A DNA stretch of 64,000 nucleotides from Enterobacteriaceae bacterium UBA5654 (GTDB taxonomy: Bacteria > Pseudomonadota > Gammaproteobacteria > Enterobacterales > Enterobacteriaceae): contig DIJC01000004.1 in assembly GCA_002421005.1 (NCBI GenBank), positions 474,738-538,737 of the forward strand, given 5' to 3'. Every line of letters begins with the position of its first letter. Positions within the stretch are counted from its first letter, which is position 1. The position numbers were made by a program, and so were the translations under genes. Of the stretch, positions 37,895 to 49,010 are shown piece after piece. The notes under the pieces were generated by a model. That model saw only the letters and a list, made by a program, of their open reading frames with translations, did no database searches and was not told the origin of the DNA.

Positions 37895-38707
37895 TTATCC
37901 GCTGTGATGCTTTTTGCGATATGACCCAGGCGTAAAAGACGTCAGCTTTTTAAACGTCTTAATAAAAATGCCCGGACTGCTGTATCCTGACTCATAAGCG
38001 ATATCGGCCACGGAAAAGTTGGTTGTCTCAAGCTGCTTTTTGCAAAAATTAATGCGAATTTCATTAATGATTTGCACGGGCGTTTTATTGTAAAACTTCT
38101 GCGTTGAACGCGTGAGATAGGCCTGGCTTTTCCCGGAGATCGCAATCATTTTCTCCAGCGCATTTTCGCCAAACATCGCTTTATCATGCATCTCTCGCAC
38201 CGTGCGCCGAAGCCAGACAGGAACATCATCATCTTCCACCTGCTCTTTATAATGTTGCAGGCGGTTTACAATATAGAACGTCAGCAGCTTATTAAACTCG
38301 TCGAATTCGTTGTCGCGAAAATTAAGTGAGGCAATAACGGATTCGATATAGCTGAGAAACTCTTTTTTTACGTGATATTTTTGTGAGGCCACAAAACAAA
38401 ACGGCAGCAGATACAGGTAATGCTCATCAAAAAAGGCACGACTGATCCCCATATTTAAAATGCGCGTCATGCCAAACTCGTAAAAGGTCTGGTGATGCGA
38501 GCCGATGGGGATAAACACAAAATCGCCCCGCTCCAGCAGGACGCGCCTGCCGTTGATTTCCTGATAGCAACTGCCGGTCAGGACAAGGGTAAACTCGTAG
38601 TAATCGTGCTGATGCAAACCGCTTACGCTTTCCACTTTGTCAAAAATGAACATGTGGAAGTCCTGACTGTTCAGGAATTGACTGGCGCGTACCGTTTTGA
38701 TTTCCAT
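37895..38707 (-). CDS. chbR: AraC-family regulator ChbR of the chitobiose operon
   Basis: A 270-residue AraC/XylS regulator. The N-terminal cupin ligand-binding domain holds [12 protein letters not shown] and [13 protein letters not shown], and the C-terminal double HTH has [25 protein letters not shown]. In E. coli it activates chb in the presence of monodeacetylated chitobiose-phosphate and represses it otherwise, together with NagC and CRP. I chose the ATG at 38707 with GGGAGAG upstream. It lies inside the operon between chbA and chbF. Confidence 0.95.
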   Translation of the reverse strand: MEIKTVRASQFLNSQDFHMFIFDKVESVSGLHQHDYYEFTLVLTGSCYQEINGRRVLLERGDFVFIPIGSHHQTFYEFGMTRILNMGISRAFFDEHYLYLLPFCFVASQKYHVKKEFLSYIESVIASLNFRDNEFDEFNKLLTFYIVNRLQHYKEQVEDDDVPVWLRRTVREMHDKAMFGENALEKMIAISGKSQAYLTRSTQKFYNKTPVQIINEIRINFCKKQLETTNFSVADIAYESGYSSPGIFIKTFKKLTSFTPGSYRKKHHSG

Positions 38708-38741
38708 CGCACTCTCCCGTTGTCCGTGGCCTGTCGTTAAG

Positions 38742-39089
38742 CTAGTGCATTTTTTCATGCAGCTCAATGATTTCGGCGATCAGTTCGCGAGCCAGCATTG
38801 AGGTCATTAAATGGTCCTGGGCATGCACCAGCACCAGGCTGACTTTCATTTTCCCCTGCCCCTGGTCGCTTTCAATCAGCTGGGTCTGGACGCGGTGCGC
38901 TTCATTAAGCGCGATTTTAGACTGCGCCATTAGCTCCTGGGCCGCGACAAAATCACCCGCTTTGGCTTTTTTCAGGGCGGCGTAAGCCTGACTGCGGGCG
39001 GAGCCGGAGTTAATAATCAGCCCCATCACCACTTCTTCCAGCTCATCGGCGGCTCTGTCGGCCTCAGCGATATTGTCTAAATCAAACAT
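38742..39089 (-). CDS. chbA: PTS N,N'-diacetylchitobiose EIIA component ChbA
   Basis: Lactose-family EIIA of 115 residues, a three-helix trimeric phosphocarrier. The phosphorylated His is in [12 protein letters not shown] (the second His of the family motif). It passes phosphate from HPr to ChbB. The ATG at 39089 has AAAGGAGG 5 bases before it and gives MFDLDNI, matching E. coli; the open frame extends upstream without family sequence. Confidence 0.96.
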   Translation of the reverse strand: MFDLDNIAEADRAADELEEVVMGLIINSGSARSQAYAALKKAKAGDFVAAQELMAQSKIALNEAHRVQTQLIESDQGQGKMKVSLVLVHAQDHLMTSMLARELIAEIIELHEKMH

Positions 39090-39138
39090 ATTTTCCTCCT
39101 TTAAATCAGTAGCGGGACGCTGCCCGCTACGCTGCAAA

Positions 39139-40497
39139 TTAAAATGACAGGGCGTTTCTGATGTCTTCTTCGCTCTCTTCTTCCTCAATCACAACCTGTG
39201 CTTTGTTGGAAATGATGACGAAAGGCAGATAGAACATCGTTGCCACACCGAGGTTAAACAAGGCCAGGATCAGCGCGCCAATGCTGCCGTTGGAGTTAAA
39301 GAAGGCACCCAGTCCCGGCGGCATGGTCCACGGCGCAAAGTTGGTGGAAGGCGGAATGAAGCCTACCGCATAGGCCGCAAGCGTAATACACGCCAGAATG
39401 GGCTGGATAAGAATGAACGGGATCATCATCAGCGGGTTCATGATGATCGGCATCCCAAACAGAATCGGTTCGTTGATGTTAAACAGACCTGACGGCAGCG
39501 CCAGTTTTGCCACCTGACGATGGTCAGGGCGACGTGAAGCAATAAAGATGGCGAGGATCAGGCCGAGAGTCGCACCAGTACCGCCGAGGAAAATATAGGA
39601 CTCCAGCATCGGTCCGGTCCAGAAATGGAAGGTCTTACCGGCAGCAATGGCCGCATCCACCGAACCGTACTGGGTGTAGGTCGCCATATTCTCCATCCCC
39701 CACGGGCCGAGAATACCGCTGTTGAGCGCGGTTAACGCCAGACCGCCGTGGACGCCGAAGAACCACAGCAGGGCGTTGAAAATCACGTAGGCCCATCCGA
39801 CCACGCTGCCCATGGACGCCAGCGGTGTGGAGACGGAATCCATGATGATCTGGTGGAAGTTACTGCTCGCCAGCGAAAGACCCCACGCCACAAAGCCCAT
39901 GATCAGCAGAATAATAAAGCCGGGGATCAGCGCGGAGAAAGAGCGTGATACCGAGGTCGGCACGCTGTCCGGCAATTTGATCACCCAGTTGCGGCGCACG
40001 ATAAAAGTGAAGATTTCAGGCACGACCAGGCCAATAATGATCCCGGAGATAATGTTTTGCCCGCCGAGCCAGTTTGCGCCCACGGCATAGGCTTCACCGA
40101 CGCTAAACGGTGTGACGGTCATAAAAGCGGCGATGGAAAGTAAGCCTGCGGCCAGCGGGTCAACCTTGCGCTCTTCCCCCAGCGCCATGCCAATAAAGAA
40201 CGGCGTCATTAACGACATAATACCCAGCGTACCGTTATATACGCTGCCGCCAATCACTTTAAAGCCGTCTAAGGTTTGAATGGTGGAAGCGTCGAGACGC
40301 ACCCCCAGCGAGAAAAAGAAAGATCCCTCACCAAAACTTAAGAATACGTTATTAATCAGGACAAACATTGCGCCCGCAAGCGTTAATGGCATTAAACGGA
40401 TAAAACCGTTTTTAATGGCATTGACATGCACCTGTTTACCTAATTTCACCGCAAAGGGCAAAAGTACCCTTTCAAGCGAATCTATTGCTCTGCTCAT
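39139..40497 (-). CDS. chbC: PTS N,N'-diacetylchitobiose EIIC permease ChbC
   Basis: Lactose-family EIIC of 452 residues, the same length as E. coli ChbC, with about ten membrane segments. Family signatures include [24 protein letters not shown] and [11 protein letters not shown], where the Glu is the conserved sugar-binding residue. It imports chitobiose (and cellobiose analogues) with phosphorylation by ChbB. I chose the ATG at 40497 to match the E. coli start. Confidence 0.97.
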   Translation of the reverse strand: MSRAIDSLERVLLPFAVKLGKQVHVNAIKNGFIRLMPLTLAGAMFVLINNVFLSFGEGSFFFSLGVRLDASTIQTLDGFKVIGGSVYNGTLGIMSLMTPFFIGMALGEERKVDPLAAGLLSIAAFMTVTPFSVGEAYAVGANWLGGQNIISGIIIGLVVPEIFTFIVRRNWVIKLPDSVPTSVSRSFSALIPGFIILLIMGFVAWGLSLASSNFHQIIMDSVSTPLASMGSVVGWAYVIFNALLWFFGVHGGLALTALNSGILGPWGMENMATYTQYGSVDAAIAAGKTFHFWTGPMLESYIFLGGTGATLGLILAIFIASRRPDHRQVAKLALPSGLFNINEPILFGMPIIMNPLMMIPFILIQPILACITLAAYAVGFIPPSTNFAPWTMPPGLGAFFNSNGSIGALILALFNLGVATMFYLPFVIISNKAQVVIEEEESEEDIRNALSF

Positions 40498-40577
40498 AAA
40501 TAGCATCCTGTAATGCCGCAATTTACTATTGCGGCGATGAAATATGAAATTACTCTTTGACGGGAAAATAAATAAAA

Positions 40578-40898
40578 TTAATGTGATGGTGATTTTTTAA
40601 TAGCTGCAACCGCAGATTTGAGAACGCCAAGACCATCGACTTTACCGTACAGAATAGAGTCAATAACTTCGATCGGTTTACCAGGAAGCAGTTGTTTAAT
40701 ATCGGCTAAGAGATACGCAATTTGTGGCCCCAGTAAAATGGCATCCGCTTCCGGGCCTTTTTCAGCGGCCAGCGATTCCGGGAATGCTTCAATAACAACC
40801 GGCACTTCGTATTTTTCAGCCTGGGCGCGCATTTTTGATACTAACAGAGAGGTAGACATCCCCGCAGAACAAAATAAATAGATTTTTTTCTTTTCCAT
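40578..40898 (-). CDS. chbB: PTS N,N'-diacetylchitobiose EIIB component ChbB
   Basis: Lactose-family EIIB of 106 residues, the same length as in E. coli. The phospho-Cys is Cys10 in [13 protein letters not shown]. It transfers phosphate from ChbA to the sugar on ChbC. I chose the second ATG (40898) to match MEKKxIYLF of E. coli. It is the first gene of chbBCARFG; the operon promoter lies in 40899-41130. Confidence 0.97.
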   Translation of the reverse strand: MEKKKIYLFCSAGMSTSLLVSKMRAQAEKYEVPVVIEAFPESLAAEKGPEADAILLGPQIAYLLADIKQLLPGKPIEVIDSILYGKVDGLGVLKSAVAAIKKSPSH

Positions 40899-41068
40899 AA
40901 AACCCTCCATAATTTTACGAACAGATATTCAGCGGTGATGAAATAGTCTCACCCTGCCATTGGTAGCAATTCTAAATGATATTGTTTGTGGCTGGGCTAA
41001 GTATACGAGATTCGGGGAGGGGGCGATAATGCATAAGATACGCAAATTGTCTCTCTTTGACCTGGCGT

Positions 41069-41084
41069 TTTGACTCACCTCACA
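41069..41084. promoter_or_regulatory. Candidate CRP site upstream of chb
   Basis: TTTGA-N6-TCACA matches the CRP half-sites at 9 of 10 positions with correct spacing. It lies about 178 bases upstream of chbB. E. coli chb is CRP dependent. Confidence 0.55.
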
Positions 41085-41097
41085 TTTTGGCCAAAAT
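41084..41097. promoter_or_regulatory. Perfect 14-bp palindrome in the chb control region
   Basis: ATTTTGGCCAAAAT next to the CRP site. A NagC operator would be expected in this region, and its AT-rich arms fit loosely, but I cannot assign the binding protein. Confidence 0.4.
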
Positions 41098-41132
41098 AAT
41101 TCGCGCAATGAAAAAAGATCCGACAGGCAAAC

Positions 41133-41158
41133 AAAAGCCGACGCAGGGGTCGGCTTTT
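41133..41158 (-). terminator. Terminator after osmE
   Basis: A 10-bp stem AAAAGCCGAC/GTCGGCTTTT with loop GCAGGG. On the minus strand it ends in four T residues and lies 27 bases after the osmE stop codon. It separates osmE from chb. Confidence 0.8.
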
Positions 41159-41185
41159 GTTAGATCTCAGGCTTATACTGCGAAA

Positions 41186-41527
41186 TTACTGCTTCGGAGC
41201 CTGCGGGTCAGTGTCGTACTCAGCACAGGTCTGATAGCCTGAGTTAAGCACGCGACCAGCATCATCCAGCGCAACAAAATACGTTTCTGCTTTGCCATTA
41301 CGTTGACCCAGGATGTAGGTCTGGCATGTACCGCGAGCGTGGATCATCGAGACTTCAGAAGATGGACGACCGGCAATCTGCTGCACCTGCGCACGTGTCA
41401 TCCCTTTCTTAATGTCTTTTACTACCGGCTGTGTGAACTGGTCCTTGGTACGATCATATGCCGTACACCCTGCCAACATCGTCAGAACTGCCGCTGCACT
41501 TAAAATTCCTGCCACATTCTTATTCAT
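41186..41527 (-). CDS. osmE: Osmotically inducible lipoprotein OsmE
   Basis: Small lipoprotein of 113 residues (112 in E. coli) of the SmpA/OmlA fold. A signal peptide ends in the lipobox LAGC, with Cys21 the lipidation site. The mature part has the conserved [25 protein letters not shown] segment. It is an osmotic, stationary-phase-induced outer-membrane lipoprotein of unknown role. It is divergent from nadE. Confidence 0.96.
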   Translation of the reverse strand: MNKNVAGILSAAAVLTMLAGCTAYDRTKDQFTQPVVKDIKKGMTRAQVQQIAGRPSSEVSMIHARGTCQTYILGQRNGKAETYFVALDDAGRVLNSGYQTCAEYDTDPQAPKQ

Positions 41528-41757
41528 ATTCCGTCCTCTTGTTTATCAGCGTGTTATAAGCCTGGAATACATATGCGATTTTTTCAACCCGTTAGCTAAA
41601 ATCCTGCGTCTTTCGGAAATATCCTTAAAAAACAGCGGATGAGGCCGAAAATGCAACAATTGACGCCGTATAGCCGTCCATTTCTTGTCGTTTTACTGCC
41701 GAAGAGGTAGGTTTAAAGGATGTTCCTGTAAACAGAATTTACTTACGGAGGGGTTAT

Positions 41758-42585
41758 ATGGCTCTGCAGCAAGAGATTATTCAGGCGCTTGGCGCAAAAC
41801 CACAGATTAATGCGGATGAAGAAATTCGCCGCAGCGTGGATTTCCTCAAATCTTACTTAAAAGCACACCCGTTTTTGAAAACGCTGGTGCTGGGCATTAG
41901 CGGCGGCCAGGATTCCACACTCGCCGGTAAGCTAAGCCAGACCGCCATTAATGAACTGCGCGATGAAGGCGGCGATCCTGACTTACAGTTTATCGCTGTG
42001 CGCCTGCCCTACGGCGTCCAGGCCGATGAACAGGATTGCCAGGATGCCATCAAATTCATCCAGCCGGATCGCGTTTTGACGGTCAATATTAAAGGCGCGG
42101 TGCTGGCGAGCGAGCAGGCGCTGCGTGATGCGGGTATCGAGCTTAGCGATTTCGTGCGCGGTAATGAAAAAGCCCGTGAGCGTATGAAAGCCCAATACAG
42201 CATCGCCGGGATGACCAAAGGCGTGGTGGTGGGCACCGATCATGCGGCGGAAGCCCTGACCGGTTTCTTCACCAAGTACGGCGACGGCGGCACTGACATC
42301 AACCCGCTGTTCCGCCTGAATAAGCGTCAGGGCAAACAACTGCTGGCAAGCCTTGGCTGCCCGGAACATCTGTATAAGAAACTGCCGACGGCCGATCTGG
42401 AAGACGACCGCCCTTCTCTGCCGGATGAAGTGGCCCTGGGCGTGACCTACGAAGATATCGACAACTACCTGGAAGGCAAAACGCTGGACGAAGTCACCGC
42501 GCGTATCATCGAGGGCTGGTATCTGAAAACCGAGCACAAGCGCCGTCCACCCATCACCGTATTTGATGATTTCTGGAAAAAATAA
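41758..42585 (+). CDS. nadE: NH3-dependent NAD+ synthetase NadE
   Basis: A 275-residue ATP-pyrophosphatase, the same length as in E. coli. It amidates deamido-NAD with ammonia in the last step of NAD synthesis. The ATP-PP motif SGGQDS is at 48-53. No glutaminase domain is present, which means that free ammonia is the nitrogen source. The ATG follows GGAGGGG. A strong hairpin follows. Confidence 0.98.
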   Translation: MALQQEIIQALGAKPQINADEEIRRSVDFLKSYLKAHPFLKTLVLGISGGQDSTLAGKLSQTAINELRDEGGDPDLQFIAVRLPYGVQADEQDCQDAIKFIQPDRVLTVNIKGAVLASEQALRDAGIELSDFVRGNEKARERMKAQYSIAGMTKGVVVGTDHAAEALTGFFTKYGDGGTDINPLFRLNKRQGKQLLASLGCPEHLYKKLPTADLEDDRPSLPDEVALGVTYEDIDNYLEGKTLDEVTARIIEGWYLKTEHKRRPPITVFDDFWKK

Positions 42586-42593
42586 CGTCCTGT

Positions 42594-42620
42594 ACGCCGG
42601 GCGGTCGCCCGGCGTCTGTT
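42594..42620 (+). terminator. Terminator after nadE
   Basis: A 10-bp perfect stem ACGCCGGGCG/CGCCCGGCGT with a 2-base loop (in practice the innermost pairs open), then CTGTTTT. It lies 8 bases after the nadE stop. Confidence 0.8.
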
Positions 42621-42654
42621 TTCCGCCTCTTTTTTCGCCAGATTTATCTTGCTA

Positions 42655-42674
42655 TACTGTATGAGTAAACAGTA
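42655..42674 (+). promoter_or_regulatory. LexA box upstream of cho
   Basis: TACTGTATGAGTAAACAGTA fits the LexA consensus TACTGTATATATATACAGTA with the full CTG-N10-CAG core. It ends 12 bases before the cho start, so LexA would block the promoter. E. coli cho is an SOS gene. Confidence 0.85.
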
Positions 42675-42686
42675 TCAGGAGCTAAT

Positions 42687-43556
42687 GTGGCCAGGCGTCC
42701 CTCAGCCCCGCGTCTCGATTTCGAAGCGGCGGCAATTTATGAATATCCCGAACATTTACGTCCCTGGCTGGAGGCTTTGCCCAAACTGCCCGGCGTATAT
42801 TTTTTTCACGGTGAAAGCGAAGCGATGCCGCTGTACATCGGTAAGAGCATCAATATTCGCAGCCGCGTGCTTTCTCATCTGCGCACCCCGGCTGAAGCGT
42901 CCATGCTGCGTCAGTCGCGACGCATCACCTGGATGCGCACGGCGGGTGAAGTGGGCGCGCTGCTGCTGGAAGCGCAAATGATCAAAGAGCAGCAGCCGCT
43001 GTTTAATAAGCGTCTGCGTCGCAATCGCCAGCTTTGCTCGCTGTTGCTGGCGGAGGGGAAACCGGAAGTGGTTTACGCCCGCGAAGTGGATTTCTCGCGC
43101 CAGCCGGGGTTATTTGGCCTGTTTGCCAACCGCCGCGCCGCGCTGGGAGCGCTGCAAACCATTGCCGATGAGCACAAGCTTTGTTACGGATTGCTCGGTC
43201 TGGAAGCGGTGAGCCGCGGTCGCGCCTGTTTTCGCGCCGCGCTGCGCCGCTGCGCCGGTGCCTGCTGCGGCAACGAAAGTGTGGAGGCGCATAACTCACG
43301 TTTACGCCAGGCGCTGGAGCGGCTTCAGGTGGTGTGCTGGCCGTGGAAAGGCCCGATCGCGATGAAAGAGAGCGGCCCGGATATGACCCAGTATCATATT
43401 ATTGATAACTGGCTGTGGCTGGGATCGGTCAATAGTCCCGACGAGGCCTCACAGCTACTGCGCGCCCCCGCCGGGTTCGATCAGGACGGCTACAAAATTC
43501 TTTGCCGTCCGCTGATCGCAGGCCAGTACGAAATCAGTGAATTAATGCCCCGGTAG
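42687..43556 (+). CDS. cho: Excinuclease Cho (UvrC homologue)
   Basis: Nucleotide-excision endonuclease of 289 residues (295 in E. coli), related to the N-terminal half of UvrC. A GIY-YIG nuclease domain starts at PGVYFFHG (about 35) with LYIGKS near 49-54, and a Cys-rich segment [17 protein letters not shown] follows. It makes the 3' incision at lesions that UvrC handles poorly. The GTG start follows AGGAG. Its 3' end overlaps convergent ves by 15 bases. Confidence 0.95.
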   Translation: MARRPSAPRLDFEAAAIYEYPEHLRPWLEALPKLPGVYFFHGESEAMPLYIGKSINIRSRVLSHLRTPAEASMLRQSRRITWMRTAGEVGALLLEAQMIKEQQPLFNKRLRRNRQLCSLLLAEGKPEVVYAREVDFSRQPGLFGLFANRRAALGALQTIADEHKLCYGLLGLEAVSRGRACFRAALRRCAGACCGNESVEAHNSRLRQALERLQVVCWPWKGPIAMKESGPDMTQYHIIDNWLWLGSVNSPDEASQLLRAPAGFDQDGYKILCRPLIAGQYEISELMPR

Positions 43557-44099
43557 CCAGGTAATTTCGCTGAACAGCAACTGTCCTTCGGTCTTCAGCA
43601 GCCGCAGGGTGTGGCACCCGTCCTGCCAGTAAGCGCCCTGCTCGGCGGTAAGTAACTTATCGCCGAGCTGCCAGGCCCCGCTTAAGACAAACACCATCCC
43701 GCCGCGCGAGCCAAAGGTGGTGAATGTCCGATCCGCGACCCGCACCTTTGCCCGACAGCGATCGCGGCGGGTGATCACATTCAAATCCATCGACATATGC
43801 CCTTCGGTGAGCTGGACGCGCACCGTCTGTTCCCCGGCAAAACGAAAAGGCTGAAAGCGGCGCAGGGTATGACGAAACGCGTTTCCGCCATCCAGCGTGA
43901 CTTCTCCACCCTCCAGCAGGGTAATCACCCGATCCATACCGTCCATCGTGGCAAATTCGCCGTTCGCCGCAATTGAGGCAATACTGGCCCGCCAGTTAAA
44001 GTCGCGGGTTGCCGGAGGAAAGCAGCATAACTCACGGGTTTCACCGGCACCGTTACGCCACAAATTCACCGGCATTTTGCGCATATCAAAATATTCCAT
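43542..44099 (-). CDS. ves: Ves/HutD family cupin protein
   Basis: A 185-residue cytoplasmic beta-barrel protein (HutD/Ves family, cupin-like). It matches E. coli Ves from [23 protein letters not shown] to [10 protein letters not shown]. coli Ves is described as cold- and stress-inducible; its activity is unknown. I chose the ATG at 44099 with AGGAG upstream. The 3' end overlaps the cho 3' end. Confidence 0.93.
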   Translation of the reverse strand: MEYFDMRKMPVNLWRNGAGETRELCCFPPATRDFNWRASIASIAANGEFATMDGMDRVITLLEGGEVTLDGGNAFRHTLRRFQPFRFAGEQTVRVQLTEGHMSMDLNVITRRDRCRAKVRVADRTFTTFGSRGGMVFVLSGAWQLGDKLLTAEQGAYWQDGCHTLRLLKTEGQLLFSEITWLPGH

Positions 44100-44399
44100 C
44101 ATCACTCCTGAAATGGCACAGGGCGTGCCGCAACGCCACGGCAAAGGGGTGGCGGTGATTATTGTTATTTCTGTTGATGAATTATCGGCAGCGGAGCGGC
44201 GGGTCTTAACATCAGCGTGCAGGTGCGGGCAAGAAAATTCCTAACACTGTGATTATTAAGTTAATAACCGGCGATCCGCTTCAGCAGAATACCGTGTCGG
44301 TGGCGGGAGGCAAGCATTAAAATGAAAAACCGCCGGGCCTGCCCAGAGCCAGATGCTGGCGGTGGGCAAGACCGGCGGTCTTGAATGTTGGCGACTGGA
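44100..44399. other. Intergenic region between ves and spy
   Basis: 300 bases without a convincing gene. It holds the ves upstream region and, near the right end, a short hairpin AAGACC/GGTCTT (44368-44382) 18 bases after the spy stop on the minus strand that may help end spy transcription. I see no promoter of good quality and no small ORF with a ribosome binding site. Confidence 0.5.
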
Positions 44400-44921
44400 T
44401 TATTCAGCCGACGGTGCCATTTTACCTTCTGGCGCGGGACGTTCTGTCAGACGCTTCTCAAAATTGGCATTAAACTGCTTTTTCTGTTCCGGGGTCAGAA
44501 TGTTGTAGATTTTGTTCTGGGCTTCCAGGTGTGCCAGCATCCCGGCTTTGTGCTGTGCCGCCATTTTGTCGATCTGCGCTTCGGCTTTGGCCTTGTCAAA
44601 GGTGTCGCTGGCGACCAGATCGTGCATCGCGCGGCGTTCTTCCAGCGGCGGACGTTTCATTTGGTCATGCTGCGCTTTCATAATTTCGCGCACCTGTTGT
44701 TTCTGGGCATCGGTCAGGTTCAGACCTTTCAGCATCATGTCATGATGCGGCCCCCGTGGGCCTTTGTGCACCGGCGCGCTGTGTTCGGTCGTGGTTGCCG
44801 TGGTGTGCGTTACGGTGTCATTGGCGTGGGCTGTCGTTTCGCTGGTATTCGCCGCGAAGGCCAGATTGGTCGCGCCAAAAGCGAGGGTAGAGGCAACAAA
44901 CAGAGCAGTTAATTTACGCAT
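44400..44921 (-). CDS. spy: Periplasmic ATP-independent chaperone Spy
   Basis: A 173-residue periplasmic protein (161 in E. coli). The signal peptide MRKLTALFVASTLAFGATNLAFA is followed by a Thr/Ala/His-rich segment and the all-helical cradle. It has two LTxxQ-type motifs: LNLTDAQKQQVREIM and ILTPEQKKQFN. Spy binds and protects unfolding envelope proteins and is induced by the Cpx and Bae systems. The extra length lies in the low-complexity Thr-rich stretch after the signal peptide. Confidence 0.96.
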   Translation of the reverse strand: MRKLTALFVASTLAFGATNLAFAANTSETTAHANDTVTHTTATTTEHSAPVHKGPRGPHHDMMLKGLNLTDAQKQQVREIMKAQHDQMKRPPLEERRAMHDLVASDTFDKAKAEAQIDKMAAQHKAGMLAHLEAQNKIYNILTPEQKKQFNANFEKRLTERPAPEGKMAPSAE

Positions 44922-45231
44922 AATTTTTTCCTTACTTCAGTTATTCTTTCGGCGTGTTTGCCGTGTTGACGATATTCACTATAACGCGTTTATCGTCAAT
45001 AAATCGGGGCAAGAGTAAAGCATTGAAAGTATAAAAATCGTTTAATCGTCAATTATGAAGAAAATAAGGATAAACAATGGAGAGTGATAACAAAAATACA
45101 TAATCCATTGATTAAGAAGAGATTAAGCAGAAGTATAAATCAGCGATGACTAATAATAAAGCATTATACTAAGATAAGTCTGTATTAGCGTTGTCACCGC
45201 CAGAAAAACACGTTTTCTGGCGGCGTTCATT
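44922..45231. other. Intergenic region upstream of spy
   Basis: 310 bases, AT-rich and without a gene. The spy -10 is probably TATAGT on the minus strand (44978-44983). ATCGTCAA occurs at 44992-44999 and 45045-45052, and its inverse TTGACGAT at 44966-44973, which flank that -10. A GTAAA at 45015 may be half of a CpxR box. The right part, towards the astE end, is plain AT-rich sequence. Confidence 0.5.
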
Positions 45232-46203
45232 TTATTTATCGATGCGTTGTAACATCAGTCCGGCGCGTAAACCCGGCGCAACGGCGGGATTAGGAAACAG
45301 CACGTATTCTTCCTGGCTCCCCACCTGCCAGCGCCGCCCGGCGTCCTCCGCCAGCAGCGTACCCGGCGCAAAAGCCGTGAAGTTAAGCGTCTGCGCCGAC
45401 ATATGCAGCGTGAAACAGTCATCGTGGCGGGTCAGTTGCTGGACAACCCGATAGCGCAGCGGCTCCCTTTCAGCGGGCAGGCTCGCCTCTCCCGCCAGCA
45501 GTTGCGCCAGTGCCTGCGCGGTGGCGGCAAACTGCGACAGATCGTTTTCGCCAACCGGCAAGGCTTTACCTAATTCCAGGGTGCAGGACAGCGCGGAAAA
45601 ACGCTCGCTACTGAAATGACTGAAGGTGCCGCCGGGATGCTGATGGAAAACCAGCGCTTCCAGCCCGGCGCTGCCCAGCCAATGCAAAAAGTCGTCATCC
45701 CACGGTTGCGCACGCGCGGGCAGCACGCCAAAGCGCAGATGATGCGATCCGCGAATGGCGGTATGCAGATCCAGGTGCCAGCAGCAGCTGACGTCATCCT
45801 GCTGAAAAAAGCGCGCGACCTGACTTTCCAGTTCAGCGGCGCGCGCCGTTTCATTGCTGGCCGCAAACTGCTGCCAGCGTCCGCCAAACATCCGGTTGAG
45901 ATCGCTGTGCAAATAGCGCGTTCCGGCACGCAGCGCCGCGGGATTGCCGAGCACCAGCAGCAGACGCCAGCGCAGGACGATGTCCCCGGCGAACAGCGCG
46001 CCAAGCAGCGTATCCAGCATCTCCACCGGTGCGGTTTCGTTACCGTGAATACCGGTGGAGAGCACCAGCGCCTGCGACACTGGCGTGTGCGGCGTCAGCT
46101 CCAGTAACCCTTCGCCATGCCAGCGCCAGTGGAAATGCAGCGTCTCACCGCTGGTGACAGGTGGCGTCGCCGCAGAAAGCGTCAGTTGCAGAAAATGCCT
46201 CAT
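45232..46203 (-). CDS. astE: Succinylglutamate desuccinylase AstE
   Basis: Zinc-dependent aspartoacylase-family enzyme, 323 residues. It hydrolyses N-succinylglutamate to succinate and glutamate, the last step of the AST arginine pathway. Zinc ligands lie in GIHGNETAP (about 52-60) and [13 protein letters not shown] (about 145). I chose the ATG at 46203 with AAGGAGG upstream. It starts 10 bases after astB and is the last gene of astCADBE. Confidence 0.95.
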   Translation of the reverse strand: MRHFLQLTLSAATPPVTSGETLHFHWRWHGEGLLELTPHTPVSQALVLSTGIHGNETAPVEMLDTLLGALFAGDIVLRWRLLLVLGNPAALRAGTRYLHSDLNRMFGGRWQQFAASNETARAAELESQVARFFQQDDVSCCWHLDLHTAIRGSHHLRFGVLPARAQPWDDDFLHWLGSAGLEALVFHQHPGGTFSHFSSERFSALSCTLELGKALPVGENDLSQFAATAQALAQLLAGEASLPAEREPLRYRVVQQLTRHDDCFTLHMSAQTLNFTAFAPGTLLAEDAGRRWQVGSQEEYVLFPNPAVAPGLRAGLMLQRIDK

Positions 46204-46213
46204 TTCACCTCCT

Positions 46214-47539
46214 TCAGCGCTGGAAAGGATAGACCGAACCAAGATGGAGGATCTGCGTCAGGCTATCCAGCGCCTCGCGCCCTTCGCGCAAAAGCTGCGG
46301 GTCGGCGAGATCGGCCTGCACCAGCCGATCGCGGTAATAGCGATCCACCCAGTTGTTCAGCGTATTGAACAGCGTCTCCGTCATCATCACCGCCGGATTA
46401 ACCCCACGTAATTCCTCTTCATTCAGCACTACCCGCAGGCGCAGGCAGGCCGGGCCGCCACCGTTGGCCATACTTTCACGCAAATCAAACACCCGCAGTT
46501 CGCTAATCGGATTGTCTTCTTCCAGCAAACGATTCAGATAGCGCCAGACGCGCGGGTGCTGCTGCGATTCCTGCGGCAGCACCAGCAGCATGGAACCGTC
46601 CGCTTTGCTGAGAAGCTGACTGTTGAAGAGATAAGTCGCCACCGCTTCATCCACAGTGACATCGCGGGCGGATACCTGAATCGGCATAAATCCCGGCACC
46701 AGCTGGCGCAAATTCGCCATCAGCGCGGGCTGGTCGGCAAACGCGTCTTCATGACAGAACAGAACCTGTCGGTTGCTGACGGCAATAACGTCATTATGAA
46801 AAACGCCCCGGTCGATGACCGCCGGATTTTGCCGGGCAAAGATGAGCTGGCGCGGGTTGACCTGATTCAGCCGCGCCACCGCCTGGCTCGCTTCCAGGGT
46901 CTGACGCGCCGGGTAACGCTCCGGTCGTGGCGCGCCACCCTCTTCGCGTCCGTAAACGAAAAGCTGCACGCCGGGCTGACCATACGCACCGCCGAGACGG
47001 TTATGGTTGGCCGCCCCCTCGTCACCGAACAGCGCCACCTGCGGCAGCGCCGAATGAACAGTAAAGCGGGAACGATCGGTAAAAATCGCCGTCAGTAAGG
47101 CTTCTGTGGTTGGCGCTTCGCTGGCGCGGTGAAATTTGTTGTTCAGGTTGGCTACCGTCAGATGCACCCGCCCGTCAAGCGCATCGGCAGAGGGGCACAC
47201 CGTCGCGGCGTTTGCGACCCACATTGAAGAGGCTGAACTGACCGCCGACAGCAGCCAGGGAGCCTGCGCTGCCGCTTTCTCGATGACCTGCTCGTCGCGG
47301 CCGGTGAATCCTGACTGGCGCAGCACCGCGACATTCGGGCGCTCCTGCGGCGGGATCAACGCCTGACAAAATCCGGCGTCCGCCAGCGCCTTCATTTTCA
47401 GCAGCCCCTGCTTCGCCGCCAGCCGGGGATTGGAGAGCTGAAAACGGTGGCTGGTCGAAGCCTCATTACCAAACGACAGCCCGGCATAGTGATGCGTCGG
47501 CCCTACCAGTCCGTCAAAATTCACTTCCTGCGCGTTCAT
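46214..47539 (-). CDS. astB: N-succinylarginine dihydrolase AstB
   Basis: A 441-residue amidinotransferase-fold enzyme that converts N2-succinylarginine to N2-succinylornithine, CO2 and ammonia. It matches the E. coli family start ([23 protein letters not shown]), with catalytic segments around [10 protein letters not shown] and [14 protein letters not shown], the latter with the active-site Cys. The start overlaps the astD stop by four bases. Confidence 0.96.
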   Translation of the reverse strand: MNAQEVNFDGLVGPTHHYAGLSFGNEASTSHRFQLSNPRLAAKQGLLKMKALADAGFCQALIPPQERPNVAVLRQSGFTGRDEQVIEKAAAQAPWLLSAVSSASSMWVANAATVCPSADALDGRVHLTVANLNNKFHRASEAPTTEALLTAIFTDRSRFTVHSALPQVALFGDEGAANHNRLGGAYGQPGVQLFVYGREEGGAPRPERYPARQTLEASQAVARLNQVNPRQLIFARQNPAVIDRGVFHNDVIAVSNRQVLFCHEDAFADQPALMANLRQLVPGFMPIQVSARDVTVDEAVATYLFNSQLLSKADGSMLLVLPQESQQHPRVWRYLNRLLEEDNPISELRVFDLRESMANGGGPACLRLRVVLNEEELRGVNPAVMMTETLFNTLNNWVDRYYRDRLVQADLADPQLLREGREALDSLTQILHLGSVYPFQR

Positions 47540-49010
47540 GGCTGCTCCTCACCATCAAAATTCAGCCCCGGACTCAGGGTGGCGGGCATGGCGAGCGAAG
47601 CGGACTCAAGGCTTGCCATCGGCCATGCGCAGTAATCGGCGGCGTACCACGCGCCGGGGCGATGATTGCCGGACGCGCCGGTGCCGCCAAAGGGTGCGGT
47701 ACTCGCCGCCCCGGTCAGCGGTTTATTCCAGTTGACGATCCCCGCCCGCGCCTCCAGCAGCAGCCGCTCAAATTTTTCCCGTTCGGCGGAGATCAGCCCG
47801 CTTGCCAGCCCGTAGCGGGTGGCGTTTGCCAGCGCGATGGCCTGGTCAAAATCATCGTAGCGCCAGACGCCGAGCAGCGGCCCGAACACTTCTTCGTCCG
47901 CGACGTCACGCGCTTCGGTTAAATCGATAATTCCCGGCGTCAGCAGCGACGTGCCCGCCTGAAGCAGGCGCGGCTCGAGCAGCGTCACGCCCCCGTTACG
48001 AACATGCTCCTGCCACGCCTGATGCACCTTCTGCGCCGCCTGCTCCGAAATCAGCCCGCCCATAAACGGTGCGGGATCGGCGTCCCACGCGGCGGGCGTC
48101 AGCCGACGCGCGACCGCCACCAGTCGGCTAAGGAAACGGTCACCCTCTGCGCCCCGTTTCACCAGCAGGCGACGGGCGCAGGTGCAGCGCTGCCCGGCGG
48201 TGATAAAAGCAGACTGAATGGTCAGATGCACCGCCGCGTCGATATCCGGCGGCGCATCGACGATCAGCGGGTTGTTACCGCCCATCTCCAGCGCGAGGAT
48301 TTTCTCCGGCTGCCCCGCCAGTTGCTGATGCAACTGTGCCCCGGTGGCCGAACTGCCGGTAAACAGCAGCCCGTCGATGGCAGAAAGCTGGCTTAGCGCC
48401 GCGCCGGTGTCGCGCCCGCCCTGCACCAGATTCAGCACCCCGGCGGGCAGACCGGACTGCTCCCATAAGCGCACCACCGCTTCACCGCTGGCAGGCGTTA
48501 ACTCACTCGGTTTAAAGATCACCGTATTTCCCGCCAGCAGCGCCGGGACGATGTGCCCGTTCGGCAGATGCCCCGGGAAATTATAGGGGCCAAACACCGC
48601 CAGCACGCCGTGTGGACGGTGGCGCAGCGTCGCGGCACCGTCCGGCATATCGGTATGCTGCTCGCCGGTGCGGGCATGGTACGATTTGACCGAAATGGTG
48701 ATTTTATTGATCATCGCCGCCACTTCGGTGGCCGCTTCCCAGCGTGGCTTGCCGGTTTCCCTGGCGATAGTGGCGGTCAGTTCATCTTTATGACTCTCCA
48801 GCAGCGAGGCAAATTTTTCGACGATGGCCTGGCGGACGCTAAAGGGTTGCTTCGCCCAGCCGGGAAACGCGCCGCGCGCCGCCTCGCCTGCCTGCGCGAC
48901 CTGCTCTGCATCGGCATCGTAACCGTGCCAGACGGCCTCGCCCGTAACAGGATTGGTTTTTACCCGACGCTCGCCGCGACCGGTGATCCAGTCGCCATTA
49001 ATCCACTGGC

